Source: Dictyoglomus sp. NZ13-RE01 (lineage in GTDB: Bacteria > Dictyoglomota > Dictyoglomia > Dictyoglomales > Dictyoglomaceae). From it: 64,000 nt of DNA. Shown one piece after another: positions 1-9,519 of this stretch (positions are counted from its first letter, which is position 1; each line of letters opens with the position of its first letter). Under the pieces are notes generated by a model, which searched no databases, was not told the DNA's origin, and saw only the letters and a list, made by a program, of their open reading frames with translations. The translations under genes were made by a program, and so were the position numbers. The stretch covers positions 62,001-126,000 of the forward strand of contig NIRF01000003.1 of assembly GCA_002878375.1 (NCBI GenBank). Direction: 5' to 3'.

Positions 1-1
1 A

Positions 2-214
2 TTTCCATTAATACACCCTCAAGAGATTAAAACATGTGAAGAGTATGATAATTTAGTAGAAACTATTCATTTTGAAATGAATTTAAGAACTATTTTAAGA
101 TATAAATTTAGAAATTTCCTGGATTCTAATGCATTTACTAGAAAAACTTTTTTGCCCGTGTTTACAAGTATTTATAGAGGTTATAAATATCTAAAATTAA
201 AATTAAAAAGGTAA
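2..214 (+). CDS. C-terminal end of an unrecognised protein (5' end outside window)
   Basis: An open frame runs in from the left edge and ends at TAA after 70 residues. The tail is basic and aromatic (RGYKYLKLKLKR at the very end) and contains the stretch FEMNLRTILRYKFRNFLD. I do not recognise the family from this fragment. The gene reads on the + strand toward the decayed region that follows. A short inverted repeat (ATCTGA...TCAGAT, 7-base loop) begins at the stop codon but has no T-tract. Confidence 0.5.
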   Translation, partial: FPLIHPQEIKTCEEYDNLVETIHFEMNLRTILRYKFRNFLDSNAFTRKTFLPVFTSIYRGYKYLKLKLKR

Positions 215-372
215 TCTGAAAATAATCAGATATGCAACTTGGTTAGTTTCAGAGTAGATTCATTGGCTTATATTACACACTCATGAAAAACAGGTTTCTG
301 ATCGATGTGAACATTTCACTAAAAACAGTAAAAACCTCACAAGAACAAGGAATAAGCTAAAATAATAAGATA

Positions 373-438
373 TTAGGATGAGAATGATAGATATTGATAC
401 TTTTTTCCTGTACCTCCTGCTAGTATTACTCCCTTCAT
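373..438 (-). pseudogene. N-terminal remnant of a sugar-1-phosphate nucleotidyltransferase
   Basis: On the minus strand an ATG preceded by a good Shine-Dalgarno (GAGGTGA) opens a 21-codon frame beginning MKGVILAGGTG. This is the start and the nucleotide-binding G-G-T-G loop of glucose-1-phosphate thymidylyl/uridylyl-transferases (RmlA family). Homology then stops and TAA follows. The body of the gene (about 290 codons in the family) is gone; nothing downstream to position 215 looks like it. The promoter upstream still looks intact, so this is a deletion remnant, not chance similarity. Confidence 0.7.
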
Positions 439-476
439 CTGTTCACCTCAAATAATCAAAATATACCATTGTTTTT

Positions 477-505
477 ATCATATATTGATATCTAATTTAT
501 TTCAA
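477..505 (-). promoter_or_regulatory. Sigma-A type promoter upstream of the nucleotidyltransferase remnant
   Basis: A -35 box TTGAAA (505-500) and a -10 box TATGAT (482-477) are separated by exactly 17 bases. The predicted start site near 470 leaves a leader of about 32 bases before the remnant ATG at 438. Confidence 0.6.
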
Positions 506-507
506 CA

Positions 508-537
508 TTGACAATCTCTAAAATTGAAAACTAAAAT
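508..537 (+). promoter_or_regulatory. Promoter of tRNA-Leu(CAG)
   Basis: A consensus -35 TTGACA (508-513) is followed after 18 bases by TAAAAT (532-537). The predicted start lies about 13 bases before the tRNA. Its -35 box is only two bases from the -35 box of the divergent promoter at 477-505. Confidence 0.65.
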
Positions 538-557
538 ATAACTTAGAGTTATTTTAT

Positions 558-645
558 GCGGATGTGGCGGAATGGCAGACGCGCAAGACTCAGGATCTTG
601 TGGGGTAAACTCCCCGTGGGGGTTCAAATCCCCCCATCCGCACCA
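558..645 (+). tRNA. tRNA-Leu (anticodon CAG), CCA encoded
   Basis: The acceptor arms GCGGATG (558-564) and CATCCGC (635-641) pair, followed by discriminator A and an encoded CCA. The anticodon stem CAAGA/TCTTG closes the loop CTCAGGA with anticodon CAG, reading CUG leucine codons. The long GC-rich variable arm and the TGGCGGAATGGCAGACG D-region are typical of class II tRNA-Leu. The T-arm GGGGGTTCAAATCCCCC is perfect. Confidence 0.97.
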
Positions 646-650
646 ATCTT

Positions 651-1513
651 CTATTTTATTTCCTCTATTCTTACTGGTCTTTTCTCTACATAACCTTTCT
701 TGGCAGCTAATGAAACTTTTAAAGACTCTATAGCATCTCTTGATCCTAGAGAGGGTTTTTTTCCTTCAAAAATCGCTTTAAAGAATGCTTCTTTCCCCAT
801 GAATTTCTGCCCTTATATCATAGCCATATACCGCTCTTCTTGAGTTTTCAATTACCCCTAAAGCTCCATTTTTAAATCTCAATAAGATTACTGCCGTATC
901 TACATCTTCTAATTCCCCAATTCTCGTATTAATTTAAAACATTACCCCACACCATTACCTCTTCGATTTCTCCCATAAAAAACCTTGCTACATCAAAATC
1001 ATGTATTGCCATATCCACAAAGACACCCTAAGAAACCTTTAAATATTCAATAGAAGGAGCTGGATCTCTTGTCAGACTTGAAAATTGTTCTAACCTTCCC
1101 TCTTCAATTAATTCCTTAGCTTTTGAATAAGAAGGATCAAATATTCTCTAAAAACCAATTTGGAAAGGAACATTCATTTCTTCAACAACTTTTAATGCCT
1201 CTTCAGTTTCAAAAAGATTTAATGCTACTGGTTTTTCACAAAAAATTGCCCTTTTGTTCTTTGCAGATAATTTTATATAGTGAGCATGGGTGTTTGTTGG
1301 CATTACAATTATCACTGCTTCCACATTAGGATCTAAAATAGCAGATTCAGGATCACCAGAATCTTTTTCTGCTTTTGCTAAAAATTGTGCTTTCTTTGCG
1401 GATTCTATTATAGTATCTTCCACAACAACTACTTTTACATGTGAAAGACAACTAAGATTTTTAGCAAGCTCCTGTTCTATCCTTCCTGCCCCTAAAAGGG
1501 CAACTCCAATTTT
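651..1513 (-). pseudogene. Decayed Gfo/Idh/MocA-family dehydrogenase (inositol 2-dehydrogenase-like)
   Basis: Reading down from 1513, the frames give KIGVALLGAGR (Rossmann start), then NPNTHAHYI-type and IFCEKPVALN motifs typical of the family, then VDMAIHDFDVARF, GELEDVDTAVILLRFKNGALG and a C-terminal KKGYVEKRPVRIEEIK. The gene is broken many times. The start codon is lost (TAG precedes KIG), in-frame TAG stops occur at 1148-1150 and 1028-1030, the frame changes after VWGNVL, and part of the C-terminal domain is deleted with another frame change. It directly follows the isomerase-like gene, so the two were probably an operon of sugar or cyclitol catabolism. Confidence 0.85.
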
Positions 1514-1519
1514 CTATAT

Positions 1520-2329
1520 CTAAGATTCCTTCCTTAAAAATTTTTTCAAAAAATCAAGATTCCTTTTTACTGTTTCCTCTATACTTAAATTAGATACACA
1601 TTCTAATGATACAAATCCATTATAATTTATTTCTCTTAGAGCTTTAAAAACTTCTGAAAAATCTAAATTTCCTGTACCTGGAATTCCTCTATTATCATCT
1701 GCAACATGAACATACCAAATTTTATCTCTATATTTTAAAATAGTCTCATAAATACTTTCTTCTTCTTTATTCATATGATATGTATCTGCAAGAATCCCCA
1801 AATTATCCAAACCTAAATCTTCTATAAACTCGTAAGCCTCGGAAAATTTATTAAGAAGGGTGGTATTTAAAGAATTTATAGGTTCTATCAAGATCTTAAC
1901 TCCTAAACTTTGAGCGTATTCACCACATTCTTTTACACTATCCTTTAAAATTTTCAAAGCTAACTCTTTGTTTTCAGGTTTTCCCCTTATTAGTCCAATT
2001 ATTACAAAAGAGTTAAAAAATTTTGCAAAATTTATATCTTCTTTTATCCTTTCTATAGCCCTATTTCTTATCTCAGCATCAAGACTACTTAAAGATAAAC
2101 CTTCTTCTGTAAAGGCTCTACCTGTTCCAATAGCAGATATCTCAATATTCTCTTCTTTTAAAACATTTAAGATCTCATCATAATCAATTATTTTTGGATC
2201 TCTAATTGCCAATTCTACAGCAGAATATCCCAACTTTTTAGCAATTTTTATTCCCTCTAATAGATTTCCTTTGTAAGTCAATGTATTAAATTCAGTATCT
2301 TTAGTTGTAATTACTATAGAAAATTTCAT
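1520..2329 (-). CDS. Sugar phosphate isomerase/epimerase family protein (TIM barrel, IolE-like)
   Basis: This 269-residue protein has the xylose-isomerase-like TIM-barrel pattern. An early strand and helix segment (YSAVELAIRDP) is followed by a metal-ligand glutamate region ILIEPINS, then DTYHMN, then HVADDN.G.PGTGNLDF and the final GFVSLE. These match AP-endonuclease-2/IolE-type isomerases and epimerases that bind a divalent metal. Start is ATG with AGGAGG a few bases upstream. It is the only undamaged gene between two pseudogenes (a dehydrogenase downstream and an ABC ATPase upstream), so its original pathway is probably non-functional here. The substrate cannot be told from sequence. Confidence 0.8.
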   Translation of the reverse strand: MKFSIVITTKDTEFNTLTYKGNLLEGIKIAKKLGYSAVELAIRDPKIIDYDEILNVLKEENIEISAIGTGRAFTEEGLSLSSLDAEIRNRAIERIKEDINFAKFFNSFVIIGLIRGKPENKELALKILKDSVKECGEYAQSLGVKILIEPINSLNTTLLNKFSEAYEFIEDLGLDNLGILADTYHMNKEEESIYETILKYRDKIWYVHVADDNRGIPGTGNLDFSEVFKALREINYNGFVSLECVSNLSIEETVKRNLDFLKKFLRKES

Positions 2330-2344
2330 ATTTCAAACCTCCTA

Positions 2345-2636
2345 TACTATTACTCCACCAGCTTTTGCAATCATACTATACTCATAATTTCCTGAGAATT
2401 TACCTACTTCTTTTCAAAATCTCCAACTTTAATTACTTTTTTTAACATTACAAACCTATAAGTAACCACATAAACACGATAAATATTATGAGTAATAAAA
2501 ATAACTGAAATCCTTCGCCCTTTCATATATTACCAAAATCTTTATAAGTGTTGATTTTCCTACCCCATTATCTCCAAGAAGTCCTGCAATCTCCTCTCTC
2601 CTGCAATATCTTCTATTGTTACCTTCCTTTTCATAT
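2345..2636 (-). pseudogene. Decayed sugar ABC-transporter ATPase
   Basis: An ATG at 2634 gives MKRKVTIEDIAG. A neighbouring frame then reads EIAGLLGDNGVGKSTLIKIL, which contains a complete Walker A. The first frame later resumes as ISVIFITHNIYRVYVVTYRFVMLKK and VGDFEKK, the H-loop segment and the tail of monosaccharide/inositol ABC ATPases. Everything between Walker A and the H-loop, including the signature and Walker B, is deleted, and several stops and frame changes interrupt the rest. Confidence 0.75.
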
Positions 2637-2786
2637 TTTTCCCCTCAACACTTTATTTTGTTTTATTTAGTTAAGTAATATTATAATTATCTTTTTTTGT
2701 AGCGATATTTCAAATTAAAAAAGAGTTTTAGTAGCTCATTTTCCATGATAAAATAGAAAAACAGAAATTTTTAGGAGTATTTTGTT

Positions 2787-3944
2787 ATGGAGGAGCTAAA
2801 AAGAGAGGTAATTGAGCATTTAAATAACAAAATTATTCCTTTCTGGGAAAGCTTAATCGATAAAAAATATGGAGGATTTATAGGTTTTGTTGATTTTGAC
2901 CTCAATAGATATCCATATGCCCCTAAGAGTTGTGTTCTCCAAACAAGAATTCTTTGGTTTTTCTCATCCGCTTATAATTTCAAAAAAGATGAATCTTTAT
3001 TAGAATATGCAGAGCATGCCTATGAATTCGTTATTAATCATATATGGGATAAAGAAAAAGAGGGTTTGTTTTGGATGGTAAATCATGATGGTAGTTCATT
3101 GGATACAAGGAAGCATGTTTATGCACAGGCTTTTGGCATATATGCTCTCTCTGAGTATTATTCAGCAGTAAAAGATAGTAAAGCCTTAGATCTTGCCATT
3201 AAGCTTTTTGAGATTTTGGAGAATAAATGTAGGGATGATTATGCATATTGGGAAGAGTTCGAAAGGGATTGGACTAAAAAAGAAAATATTATTTTAGGAG
3301 AGTATAATGTAAAACCTATAAGAAGTATGAATTCTTTATTACATATATTAGAAGCCTATACAAATCTATACAAAGTGTGGAAGGATCCATTTCTTAAAGA
3401 AAGACTCATAAATATTATAAATTTATTTAAGGATAAGATTTATAATTTTGAGAGTAACCATTTTGAGGTCTTCTTAGATAGTAATTGGACACCTCAGATA
3501 CCTGCAATCTCCTATGGACACGATATAGAAGGTACATGGCTTTTGGATTTAGCCTTAGAGACTATTGGAGAGATGAGAAGTGATATAGATGAAATGAATA
3601 TAAAGATAGCAGAAACAGTATTAAAAGAGGGGTTTGAAAAATCCAGTCTTATTAATGAAAAAGCAGGAGACAAGATTGATAAATCAAGAGTGTGGTGGGT
3701 ACAAGCGGAGGCACTGGTTGGATTTTTAAACGCCTATAATAAAACCAAGGATCAAAAGTTTTTAAAGGCTGTAACTAATTTATGGGATTTCATAAAAAAC
3801 AACTTAGTAGATAAAAGGGAAAATAGTGAATGGTTTTCAAGATTAGATGAACATTTAAAACCTGTAAAGCTACCTATTGTTGAGCCCTGGAAGTGCCCTT
3901 ATCATAATGGTAGAATGTGTATAGAAGTTGGGAGAAGAATATAA
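2787..3944 (+). CDS. Cellobiose 2-epimerase / N-acylglucosamine 2-epimerase family
   Basis: At 385 residues this is the usual length for the family, an (alpha/alpha)6 barrel. It would reversibly epimerise the reducing-end glucose of cellobiose (or lactose) to mannose. Family residues are in place: the early KYGGFIGFVDFD strand, Q52-R54, the RSMNSLLHILEAY helix with H186, YGHDIEGTWLL with H245, RVWWVQAE at 301-308, and PYHNGR with H373. H245 and H373 match the two histidines used as acid/base in cellobiose epimerases. AGGAG lies about 10 bases before ATG. It converges on two GH94 phosphorylases, which supports cellobiose over N-acetylglucosamine as substrate. No signal peptide, so cytoplasmic. 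Confidence 0.85.
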   Translation: MEELKREVIEHLNNKIIPFWESLIDKKYGGFIGFVDFDLNRYPYAPKSCVLQTRILWFFSSAYNFKKDESLLEYAEHAYEFVINHIWDKEKEGLFWMVNHDGSSLDTRKHVYAQAFGIYALSEYYSAVKDSKALDLAIKLFEILENKCRDDYAYWEEFERDWTKKENIILGEYNVKPIRSMNSLLHILEAYTNLYKVWKDPFLKERLINIINLFKDKIYNFESNHFEVFLDSNWTPQIPAISYGHDIEGTWLLDLALETIGEMRSDIDEMNIKIAETVLKEGFEKSSLINEKAGDKIDKSRVWWVQAEALVGFLNAYNKTKDQKFLKAVTNLWDFIKNNLVDKRENSEWFSRLDEHLKPVKLPIVEPWKCPYHNGRMCIEVGRRI

Positions 3945-3958
3945 TCTTCTCCCAACTT
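3925..3958. terminator. Perfect 14-bp hairpin at the 3' ends of two convergent genes
   Basis: AAGTTGGGAGAAGA (3925-3938) and its exact complement TCTTCTCCCAACTT (3945-3958) flank a 6-base loop that holds the epimerase TAA. The phosphorylase stop on the other strand is only 6 bases away. Neither side has a clear T-tract, so it may protect 3' ends or act as a weak two-way terminator. Confidence 0.6.
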
Positions 3959-3963
3959 ATGAA

Positions 3964-6399
3964 TTATCCAAGTTCCACATAAACCTCATGAATTTTTCCA
4001 TCTGAGAAAACAGGAATTAAATTTCCATCTATTTCTTTTCCATCAACTAAAATTTTTCTAACTCCCTTAGACACATGATTAGGATTTTTTACAACTATTT
4101 TATATTTTGCTCCTCGAAATTCTCTAAGAATCTCGTACCCATCCCAATCTTTTGGTATACATGGATCTATTCTTAGACCATCAAAATCTGGTTTTATACC
4201 TAATATCCATTGGGATATGACAGTAAAAGCCCAGGATGCTGTTCCTGTAAGCCAGGAATTTTTCCCCTCACCATGTCTTTTTGCATCCTTTCCAGCTACC
4301 ATCTGGCAATATACATAAGGTTCTACCTTGTGAATTTCACTTTCTTCTTCAAAATATGCAGGAGTTATTTTTCTGTAAACCTCAAAGGCTCTATCTCCTC
4401 TTCCAATAACAGTCTCACCGGCTGCAACCCAAGGATTATTATGGCAGAAAATACCTGCATTTTCTTTATATCCTGGTGGATAAGAAGATATTTCTCCAAG
4501 TTCTACATAGTATCTGGAATAGGCAGGCTGTTGCAAAACCATGCCATACTTCGTATCTAAATATTTAATACATGAATCAAGAGCAAGTTTTGCCTTGCCG
4601 TCATCCACTCCTATCCCTGCCATCGTACATATTCCTTGCGGTTCTATAAATATTTTTCCTTCTTCACACTCTTTGCTTCCAACCTTTCTTCCAAAGTCAT
4701 CGTATGCCCTAAGGAACCATTCTCCATCCCAACCATATTTCAATATTCTATCTACCATTTCTTTACTTGCCTTTTTAGCAAATTCCGCTTCCTCCATATC
4801 CCCCATCTTTTCACACAACCTTATATAATCTGGAGTTACATATACAAACAGACCTGCAATAAAAATAGATTCAGCGGTTTTTCCATCCTTATTTGTGGTA
4901 GTTTGGAAAGACTCATCAGGATTTGTAGAGAAGGCGTTTAAGTTTAAACAGTCGTTCCAATCCGCCCTCCCAATTAATGGAAGACCATGGGGTCCTAAAT
5001 TATTTGTAACATGATGGTAGGCTCTTTTTAAATGCTCAAATAATGTTCCTTTAATATTTTCATCATTATTAAAAGGAATTACCTCATTTAGTATGGACCA
5101 ATCTCCAGTTTCTTTTATATATGCAGAGGTTGAAAGAATGATCCATAAAGGATCATCATTAAAGTTTCCACCTATCTCATTATTTCCTTTTTTTGTTAGA
5201 GGCTGGAACTGATGATAGGCTCCTCCATCTTCAAACATTGTAGCAGCAAGATCCAATATTCTTTGTCTTGCTCTATCTGGCACCATATGAACATAACCTA
5301 AAATATCTTGGTTAGAATCTCTAAATCCAATTCCCCTACTTATGCCAGATTCAAAATAGGAGGCACTTCTTGATAAGTTAAAGGTAACCATACATTGATA
5401 TTGGTTCCATATATTAACCATTCTACTTAGTATCTCATCCTCATGATTTAGTTGATACTTTGACAAAAGGTTATTCCAATAACTTTTGAGATTTTCAAAG
5501 GCTATTTCTACATCCTTTACTGTACTAAAACTATTTATAATTTCTTTTGCTCTCTTTTTGTTTATTATATTTTTACCTTCCCATTTTTCTTCCGGTGGAT
5601 TTTCTACATATCCCAAAACAAATACAAAATCTCTAACCTCTCCAGGCTCTAAAGATACTTCCAGATAGTGAGACGCAATAGGAGCCCAACCTTCTGCTAA
5701 CGAATTATAGGCTCTTCCTTCTAAAACAGCCCTCGGTGCTTCAAAACCATTATATAAACCTATAAAAGTATCTCTATCGGTATCAAATCCATTAATAGGA
5801 ACATTTACAGAATAAAAGGCATAATGATTTCTTCTTTCTCTATATTCTGTTTTATGATAAATAACTGACCCTTCAACCTCCACCTCACCAGTAGAGAAGT
5901 TTCTTTGGAAGTTTGTTTGATCATCCCATGCATTCCATAAACACCACTCTATAAAAGAGAAAAGTTTAATATTTCTTTTTTTGCGGGTTTTGTTTTCCAA
6001 AGTTAACCTATGAATCTCCGCATTATATCCAAGAGGAACAAAAAATAGAATCTCTGCACTTAATCCATTCTTTTCTCCCTTAATCTTTGTATATCCTAAA
6101 CCATGTCTACATTCATAATAATCTAAATCCTTCTTTGTAGGCTTCCAGGAAGGATTCCAAAAATCTCCATCCTCCCAAATATAGAAATATCTTCCACCAT
6201 TATCAATAGGAACATTATTATACCTAAATCTTATAATCCTACGTAATCTTGCATCCTTGTAGAAACAATAACCCCCAGCAGTATTAAAAATAAGGGAATA
6301 AAAATCTTCACACCCTAAATAATTAATCCAAGGATATGGAGTTTGTGGAGTTGTGATCACATATTCTTTATTTTCATCATCAAAATAACCAAATCTCAT
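3964..6399 (-). CDS. Cellobiose phosphorylase (GH94)
   Basis: The 811-residue length matches characterised cellobiose phosphorylases. It would split cellobiose with phosphate into glucose 1-phosphate and glucose, saving ATP. The family start [16 protein letters not shown], the substrate loop [10 protein letters not shown] (356-365) and the catalytic motif RADWNDCL with general acid Asp483 are all present, as is the C-terminal [13 protein letters not shown]. No signal peptide. The start ATG is preceded by GGAGGAG. It follows the paralogous GH94 gene with a gap of about 28 bases and is probably cotranscribed from the promoter near 8920. Confidence 0.9.
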   Translation of the reverse strand: MRFGYFDDENKEYVITTPQTPYPWINYLGCEDFYSLIFNTAGGYCFYKDARLRRIIRFRYNNVPIDNGGRYFYIWEDGDFWNPSWKPTKKDLDYYECRHGLGYTKIKGEKNGLSAEILFFVPLGYNAEIHRLTLENKTRKKRNIKLFSFIEWCLWNAWDDQTNFQRNFSTGEVEVEGSVIYHKTEYRERRNHYAFYSVNVPINGFDTDRDTFIGLYNGFEAPRAVLEGRAYNSLAEGWAPIASHYLEVSLEPGEVRDFVFVLGYVENPPEEKWEGKNIINKKRAKEIINSFSTVKDVEIAFENLKSYWNNLLSKYQLNHEDEILSRMVNIWNQYQCMVTFNLSRSASYFESGISRGIGFRDSNQDILGYVHMVPDRARQRILDLAATMFEDGGAYHQFQPLTKKGNNEIGGNFNDDPLWIILSTSAYIKETGDWSILNEVIPFNNDENIKGTLFEHLKRAYHHVTNNLGPHGLPLIGRADWNDCLNLNAFSTNPDESFQTTTNKDGKTAESIFIAGLFVYVTPDYIRLCEKMGDMEEAEFAKKASKEMVDRILKYGWDGEWFLRAYDDFGRKVGSKECEEGKIFIEPQGICTMAGIGVDDGKAKLALDSCIKYLDTKYGMVLQQPAYSRYYVELGEISSYPPGYKENAGIFCHNNPWVAAGETVIGRGDRAFEVYRKITPAYFEEESEIHKVEPYVYCQMVAGKDAKRHGEGKNSWLTGTASWAFTVISQWILGIKPDFDGLRIDPCIPKDWDGYEILREFRGAKYKIVVKNPNHVSKGVRKILVDGKEIDGNLIPVFSDGKIHEVYVELG

Positions 6400-6427
6400 A
6401 AATTTCTCCTCCCCCGTATTGTTTTTT

Positions 6428-8857
6428 TTAGCCCATAATTACAGTAATATTATTAACATCCTTTAGCTCTTCAATTGGAATGTAATTCCCTTCTATCTCT
6501 TTTCCATTCAAAATTATCTTCTTAACACCCTTTTGCACTCTACCTACATTTTCTACTTTTATAAATAGCTTTTTCCCTCTAAATATTCTTTCTACACTAA
6601 ATTCTTCCCAATCCTCAGGAATACAAGGATCAATTCTCAATCCAAAATAATCAGGCTGAACTCCAATAATTCCTTCAACTGCTGCTACCATCATTGTGGA
6701 TGCTGTTCCTGTTAGCCAATGCACATGAGCCCTTCCAGCAAATGGACTATCCTTACCTTCTACGAATTGACAAAATACATATGGTTCTGCCTCTCTAATC
6801 TCCGCCTTATCATTCATATTTACAGGATTGTTCTCCTGATAATATTTAAAGGCTCTATTGCCATTACCAAGAAGCGTCTCCGCCCTAACCAACCAACCTT
6901 GGGTATGACAAAATATTCCTGAATTTTCCTTCATGCCAGGCAAGAATAGTATCATTCTCATGGTAGGTAAGCCAAAATTAGTTACGGGAGGCCACATAAT
7001 CATTGCGCCATAATCAGTATTCAATATCTTCTCTACATTATCCATAATTATCTTTTTCTGATCATCCTTAGCAACTCCACTTAATACTGCCCATGATTGA
7101 GTATTTAACCAAAAGCTTGCCTCTTTACTATCTTTACTTCCAATAACTTTATCTCCCATAAAACCTCTTACAAACCTATCTCCATCCCATGCATACTTTT
7201 GTATATTCTCATATAGTTTCTGAGCTTCCCTTTCTGCCCATTCTTTGTCTTTATCAATCTTCTTCAATTCTGCAAACTCCGCAAAAATCTTTAAAGCATA
7301 ATAAAGTTGCATAGAAGCAAACACACTTTCTCCTTCTTCACCAAGACGCAAACAATCATTCCAATCTGCATCTAAGCCCAACGTAAGTCCGTGCTTCCCC
7401 AATTTACTAAGACTAAAATTAAGAGCTCTTCTTAAATGTTCATAAACTGTATCTTCCCCTTTATCAGAATATGGAATAACCTCATCCAAGAAGGCAATAT
7501 TTCCACTTTCTCTTAGATACTGTCTTATAGTAAAGAAAGGCCATAAATGATCATCACATCTATATTCTGTATATCCTGTTCTCTTTACATATTCTGGATT
7601 TTCTAAGGATAAATTTAAGTTTGGTTTTGGCTCATGATCAAAAAATACAAGGGGAAGAGCTGCACCAGAAGATGTTTGACCAGATAACATAATTCTTAAT
7701 CTTTTCAAAGCAGACTCATGATCGAGATGCATTATACCTTGTATATCCTGAACAGTATCTCTGTAACCATAGCCATCTCTTAATCCTACATATATCATGG
7801 AGGCAGCTCGAGACCAGAAGAAGGTTATAAAACACTGGTATGCATTCCAAATATTGACCATCGTATTAAAAGCTTCATCCTTTGTTTTAACCTTGAAATT
7901 CTCAATTTTTGAGTGCCAATACTTTTTTAGTTCTTCAAATTCATAATCAACTCTCTTAACATCCTTATACTTCTCCATAACTCTTCTGGCTTTTGCCTCT
8001 CCACCATCTCCAAGGAGATAAATAACTCTTTTTTCCTCACCAGGCAAAAGTTCTACTTCTACATGCATAGCGGAACAACTATTCTTCCCATAATTAAGAC
8101 TATTACTGCATCTACCTTTTTCTACAGCTATTGGATTTGAGTAATCCCTATAACTTCCAATAAACACGTCCCTATCACCATCAAAAGATAAGACTTTCTC
8201 CCCTACCACTCCAAAAAATCTATTAAATCTTCTCCCCTCAATCCCTGGCTCTCGCTTAATTTCCTTTCCTTCCTCTGTATAATTTTCATTTATGGTTTGT
8301 ATAATCAAGTTATCTTTATAATATGTTCGTGAAATAAAAAGGGTATATTGCATATTAACCAGGTCTTGGTTTTCGTTGGGCTCATTTGTAAACTCTGCAA
8401 AACTAAATAAAGCCAACCTCCTTTTGCTATTTGAATTATTTTTAATTTTCAAAGCCCAAACCTCATAGAGCTCATTCAAAGGTACATAAAATAATGTCTC
8501 TGTTTCTATTTCCTTGTATTTTGAGGTGATTATGGTGTATAAAATGCCATGCCTACAAATACTTTCATATAGAGTTAAATCCTTTTTAACAGGAAGCCAT
8601 GAGGCAGACCAATAATCCCCATCATCTAAATCCTTTATATAGATATAACGTCCGGGGGCTGTAGCTGGAGGTACATTAAATCTTCCCCTTAAAATCCTAC
8701 CCCCTGCCCCAGATTTAACGAAACTATACCCTTGAGCATTATTCGTTATTATTGCTCCATATTCAAGAGAACCTAAATAATTTGCCCATTCTCTTGGTGT
8801 ATCAGGTCTCACAATAACATATTCCTTCTTATCATTGTCAAAATAGCCAAATCTCAT
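6428..8857 (-). CDS. Second GH94 disaccharide phosphorylase (cellobiose/chitobiose-type)
   Basis: This 809-residue paralogue has the same architecture: [16 protein letters not shown] at the start, YGYRDTVQD, and DADWNDCL with the catalytic Asp at residue 501. A TTG start 15 bases upstream would place the strong GGAGGAG inside the reading frame, so the ATG at 8857 is chosen. Features such as CDDHLW and HWLTGTAS resemble N,N'-diacetylchitobiose and related phosphorylases more than classical cellobiose phosphorylase. The acceptor and substrate are therefore uncertain; cellobiose, cellobionate or an epimerised disaccharide are all possible. First gene of the two-gene phosphorylase unit. Confidence 0.82.
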   Translation of the reverse strand: MRFGYFDNDKKEYVIVRPDTPREWANYLGSLEYGAIITNNAQGYSFVKSGAGGRILRGRFNVPPATAPGRYIYIKDLDDGDYWSASWLPVKKDLTLYESICRHGILYTIITSKYKEIETETLFYVPLNELYEVWALKIKNNSNSKRRLALFSFAEFTNEPNENQDLVNMQYTLFISRTYYKDNLIIQTINENYTEEGKEIKREPGIEGRRFNRFFGVVGEKVLSFDGDRDVFIGSYRDYSNPIAVEKGRCSNSLNYGKNSCSAMHVEVELLPGEEKRVIYLLGDGGEAKARRVMEKYKDVKRVDYEFEELKKYWHSKIENFKVKTKDEAFNTMVNIWNAYQCFITFFWSRAASMIYVGLRDGYGYRDTVQDIQGIMHLDHESALKRLRIMLSGQTSSGAALPLVFFDHEPKPNLNLSLENPEYVKRTGYTEYRCDDHLWPFFTIRQYLRESGNIAFLDEVIPYSDKGEDTVYEHLRRALNFSLSKLGKHGLTLGLDADWNDCLRLGEEGESVFASMQLYYALKIFAEFAELKKIDKDKEWAEREAQKLYENIQKYAWDGDRFVRGFMGDKVIGSKDSKEASFWLNTQSWAVLSGVAKDDQKKIIMDNVEKILNTDYGAMIMWPPVTNFGLPTMRMILFLPGMKENSGIFCHTQGWLVRAETLLGNGNRAFKYYQENNPVNMNDKAEIREAEPYVFCQFVEGKDSPFAGRAHVHWLTGTASTMMVAAVEGIIGVQPDYFGLRIDPCIPEDWEEFSVERIFRGKKLFIKVENVGRVQKGVKKIILNGKEIEGNYIPIEELKDVNNITVIMG

Positions 8858-8917
8858 AAGTTCTCCTCCCAACTTTTTGATTATTTTATAATTTCAAATA
8901 GAAACTTAAAATTGTGT

Positions 8918-8934
8918 ATAGTATAATATACTAT
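8918..8934. promoter_or_regulatory. Candidate operator palindrome over the GH94 promoter
   Basis: ATAGTATA-A-TATACTAT is a perfect 8+1+8 palindrome that overlaps the -10 box and the proximal spacer. A protein bound here would block RNA polymerase. It could also be A/T-rich chance symmetry around a -10 box; no regulator gene is adjacent. Confidence 0.4.
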
Positions 8935-8948
8935 GAACTATAGCGCAA
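8920..8948 (-). promoter_or_regulatory. Promoter of the GH94 phosphorylase pair
   Basis: TTGCGC (8948-8943) and TATACT (8925-8920) are separated by 17 bases, with a predicted start near 8912. The leader to the ATG at 8857 is about 55 bases. It begins right behind the HD-GYP stop codon. Confidence 0.5.
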
Positions 8949-8958
8949 GTTGATGTTA

Positions 8959-9480
8959 TTATTCTAATGCACCAGATTCTAAAAGTTCTATCAATTTTTC
9001 CGCAATTTTAGGGTCAAATTGCTTTCCCATATTTCTTTTTATTTCTTCAATTGCTTCTTCTTTTGATAATGCTTTTCTATATGGTCTATCACTCCTCATT
9101 GCAGAATATGCATCAGCAACGGCAAGAATCCTAGCAAAAAGTGGTATTTCTTCCCCTTTTAATCCTTGTAAATATCCTTTACCATCATATCTTTCATGGT
9201 GGTATAAAATGGCTTTTAATAATTCTTGCATTGCTGGGAGTTGTTGAAGTATTAAATATCCTAAACGAGGGTGTTCTTCAATTATTTTTCTTTCTTCCGG
9301 AGTCAATGGCCCCGGTTTTTTCAAAATCTCATCTGGAATCCCTATCTTTCCTATATCATGCAACTTTCCTGCTAATTCCAAAGCCTTTAATTGCTCTTCA
9401 GATAATCCTAAGGATTTCCCAATTAATACTGCTACTTCAGCTACTTTGTTCGAATGCTTTATAGTATATTTGTCCTTCAT
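8959..9480 (-). CDS. HD-GYP domain protein (cyclic-di-GMP phosphodiesterase), detached from upstream GGDEF gene
   Basis: The 173-residue product is almost only an HD-GYP domain. It has KHSNKVAEVA, LHDIGKIGIPDEIL with the HD pair at 41-42, HHERYDGKGY and FARILAVADAYSAM. The GYP triad reads GYL (102-104). These enzymes hydrolyse cyclic-di-GMP. No convincing Shine-Dalgarno precedes the ATG. The upstream frame continues unbroken (SFDAVSGLLSAID) back to the TAA that ends the GGDEF gene, which is in the same frame. It therefore looks like the C-terminal third of a GGDEF-HD-GYP protein cut by a nonsense codon. Expression would need reinitiation or readthrough. Confidence 0.8.
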   Translation of the reverse strand: MKDKYTIKHSNKVAEVAVLIGKSLGLSEEQLKALELAGKLHDIGKIGIPDEILKKPGPLTPEERKIIEEHPRLGYLILQQLPAMQELLKAILYHHERYDGKGYLQGLKGEEIPLFARILAVADAYSAMRSDRPYRKALSKEEAIEEIKRNMGKQFDPKIAEKLIELLESGALE

Positions 9481-9519
9481 ATCTATAGCGGATAAGAGTC
9501 CTGAAACAGCATCAAAAGA

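Larger units (their letters stand above)
215..557. other. Gene-poor interval between the partial gene and tRNA-Leu
   Basis: This 343-base stretch holds no intact gene. It contains the nucleotidyltransferase remnant (373-438, minus) and two back-to-back promoters (477-505 minus, 508-537 plus). Between 215 and 372 I see nothing recognisable on either strand. Confidence 0.6.

Noticed and set aside
212-230. Stem-loop ATCTGA/TCAGAT after the first partial gene as a terminator
   Set aside because: Only six A/T-rich base pairs and no T-tract.
4210-4941. Several + strand frames opposite the first GH94 gene
   Set aside because: They overlap a complete conserved gene and show no family features or ribosome sites.
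8858-8872. TTG start for the second GH94 gene
   Set aside because: The upstream codons contain the GGAGGAG that serves the ATG at 8857.
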